Assembly (NCBI GenBank): GCA_946635125.1
Contig: CAMPBB010000029.1
Coordinates: 1 to 6,747, forward strand
DNA length: 6,747 bases
From: an uncultured Clostridia bacterium
GTDB lineage: Bacteria > Bacillota > Clostridia > Christensenellales > UBA1242
Direction of reading: 5' to 3'
Positions 6,107-6,747 of this stretch are shown piece after piece; within the stretch, counting starts at the first letter, position 1; each line of letters opens with the position of its first letter. A program made the translations under genes and the position numbers. The notes below the pieces were generated by a model. The model was not told the DNA's origin. It was given only the letters and a program-made list of their open reading frames with translations, and made no database searches.

Positions 6107-6135
6107 ATTTTAACAAAAAACATTAAAAAAAACAA
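6107..6135 (-). promoter_or_regulatory. Extended -10 promoter of the DUF4234 gene
   Basis: On the minus strand TAAAAT (6112-6107) is preceded by TG (6115-6114), giving TGTTAAAAT. The hexamer 17 bases upstream (TTGTTT, 6135-6130) is a poor -35, so the promoter would rely on the extended -10. A perfect TGTTAACA palindrome (6100-6107) lies at the expected start point. Confidence 0.55.
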
Positions 6136-6163
6136 ACAAATTGTCCAATTTTAGAAAAGTTTA

Positions 6164-6192
6164 TTGACTAAACATAAAAAAATGATTATAAT
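6164..6192 (+). promoter_or_regulatory. Near-consensus sigma-A-type promoter of thrS
   Basis: TTGACT (6164-6169), a 17-base spacer and a perfect TATAAT (6187-6192). Transcription would start near 6199, giving a leader of about 31 bases. That is too short for a T-box riboswitch. It is back to back with the DUF4234 promoter. Confidence 0.85.
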
Positions 6193-6199
6193 TTAGTCA
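6165..6199 (+). promoter_or_regulatory. Inverted repeat framing the thrS promoter, possible operator
   Basis: TGACTAAA (6165-6172) and its exact reverse complement TTTAGTCA (6192-6199) are separated by 19 bases. The left arm covers most of the -35 and the right arm runs from the last base of the -10 to the start point. The symmetry would suit a dimeric regulator, but in AT-rich DNA it could be chance. Confidence 0.35.
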
Positions 6200-6230
6200 T
6201 AAAATAATTTTTATTAGGAGAAAACAAAAA

Positions 6231-6747
6231 ATGCAAGACATTATGCGCATTAGACACAGCCTTTCACATGTTATGGCAGAGGCTGTGAAAGAAATTTACA
6301 AAGATGTTAAACTCGCAATTGGTCCAGCAATAGACAACGGCTTTTATTATGACTTTGACATTCCAGTTGCAATTCTTCCAGAAGACTTGGAAAAAATTGA
6401 AAACAAAATGAAGGAAATCATTAAAAAAGATTTTGAGTTCACACAAAGTTTTGTAACAAAAGAAGAAGCAAAAAACATGTTTAAAAACGAGCCATACAAA
6501 CTTGAACTCATTGATGGAATTCAAGACGAAAAAGTTTCCATTTACACAAGTGGTGATTTTGTTGACCTTTGTGCTGGCCCACATGTTGATAATAGCAAAG
6601 ATTTAAGAAGCGCCGCTTTTAAACTTACCAGCATTGCAGGAGCTTATTGGCGTGGCGACAGCAAAAACAAAATGCTTCAAAGAATTTATGCTGTTTGTTT
6701 TGCAAGCAAAGAAGAACTTAAAAAATATTTGTTTGAAATTGAAGAAG
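6231..6747 (+). CDS. thrS: Threonyl-tRNA synthetase, N-terminal part without TGS domain (cut by window end)
   Basis: The first 172 codons of a class II aminoacyl-tRNA synthetase that charges tRNA-Thr. The segment is the second N-terminal (editing, tRNA_SAD) domain, which in this family hydrolyses mischarged Ser-tRNA-Thr. Its zinc-type motifs are both present: HSLSH (His9, His13) and CAGPH (Cys114, His118), matching His73/His77/Cys182/His186 of E. coli ThrRS. AIGPAIDNGFYYDFD (29-43) and GAYWRGDSKNKMLQRIY (137-153) are close to the E. coli sequence. The protein starts 8 residues before HSLSH, so the ~60-residue TGS domain of longer ThrRSs is missing. This is not a wrong start: AGGAG (6216-6220) lies 10 bases before the ATG, and an in-frame TAA at 6189-6191 blocks extension. 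The catalytic and anticodon-binding domains lie beyond the window. Confidence 0.96.
   Translation, partial: MQDIMRIRHSLSHVMAEAVKEIYKDVKLAIGPAIDNGFYYDFDIPVAILPEDLEKIENKMKEIIKKDFEFTQSFVTKEEAKNMFKNEPYKLELIDGIQDEKVSIYTSGDFVDLCAGPHVDNSKDLRSAAFKLTSIAGAYWRGDSKNKMLQRIYAVCFASKEELKKYLFEIEE

Noticed and set aside
6100..6107. Perfect palindrome TGTTAACA at the DUF4234 start point
   Set aside because: Only 8 bases and not extendable; too short to call an operator.
6136..6230. T-box or other riboswitch before thrS
   Set aside because: The promoter leaves a leader of about 31 bases, with no specifier stem, T-box sequence or antiterminator.
6264..6584. Minus-strand open frame opposite thrS
   Set aside because: Phe/Cys/Asn-rich antisense shadow of a clear threonyl-tRNA synthetase reading frame.
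1..6747. Recoded TGA as Trp, given the AT-richness
   Set aside because: All frames translate cleanly with TGG as Trp, no in-frame TGA is needed, and all visible stops are TAA.
1..6747. Defence system, prophage or mobile island
   Set aside because: No nuclease, recombinase, helicase, toxin-antitoxin pair or direct repeats are seen, and base composition and codon use look even across all seven genes.

Overview
The window is ordinary chromosomal DNA from an AT-rich, low-GC bacterium. The Shine-Dalgarno sites, sigma-A-type promoters, short U-tailed terminators, a ComEB-type dCMP deaminase and the protein content point to Bacillota, perhaps an uncultured clostridium or a relative. This placement is inference. 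The standard bacterial code fits: Trp is TGG, and all six genes whose ends are visible stop with TAA. I see no insertion sequence, phage gene, CRISPR array, tRNA, rRNA or attachment site.

Bases 1-4346 hold four plus-strand genes. glpK (glycerol kinase) and a monoacylglycerol-lipase-like hydrolase lie 17 bases apart behind one extended -10 promoter. After a 68-base gap with its own promoter come a multi-pass membrane protein with a long Pro/Gln/Asn-rich repeat tail and, 6 bases later, a dCMP deaminase (comEB). The only terminator seen for this strand follows comEB, so the four genes may also be read through as one transcript. The first pair suggests a short route from monoglyceride to glycerol to glycerol-3-phosphate. 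The second pair looks translationally coupled but has no obvious shared function.

Bases 4362-6135 hold two separate minus-strand genes, each with its own promoter and terminator. One is a 392-394-residue protein of unknown function that looks like a cytosolic parallel beta-helix. The other is a small three-helix membrane protein of the DUF4234 type. Convergent terminators separate comEB from the beta-helix gene.

Bases 6136-6747 hold a near-consensus promoter and the first 172 codons of thrS (threonyl-tRNA synthetase), cut by the window edge. The protein starts directly in the editing domain and lacks the N-terminal TGS domain. Its promoter is flanked by an 8-base inverted repeat, and there is no room for a T-box leader.

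No gene-free stretch exceeds about 150 bases. The most interesting items are the unrecognised beta-helix protein, the repeat-tailed membrane protein coupled to comEB, the TGS-less thrS with its palindromic promoter, and the kinase-lipase pair. I found no convincing new multi-gene system.
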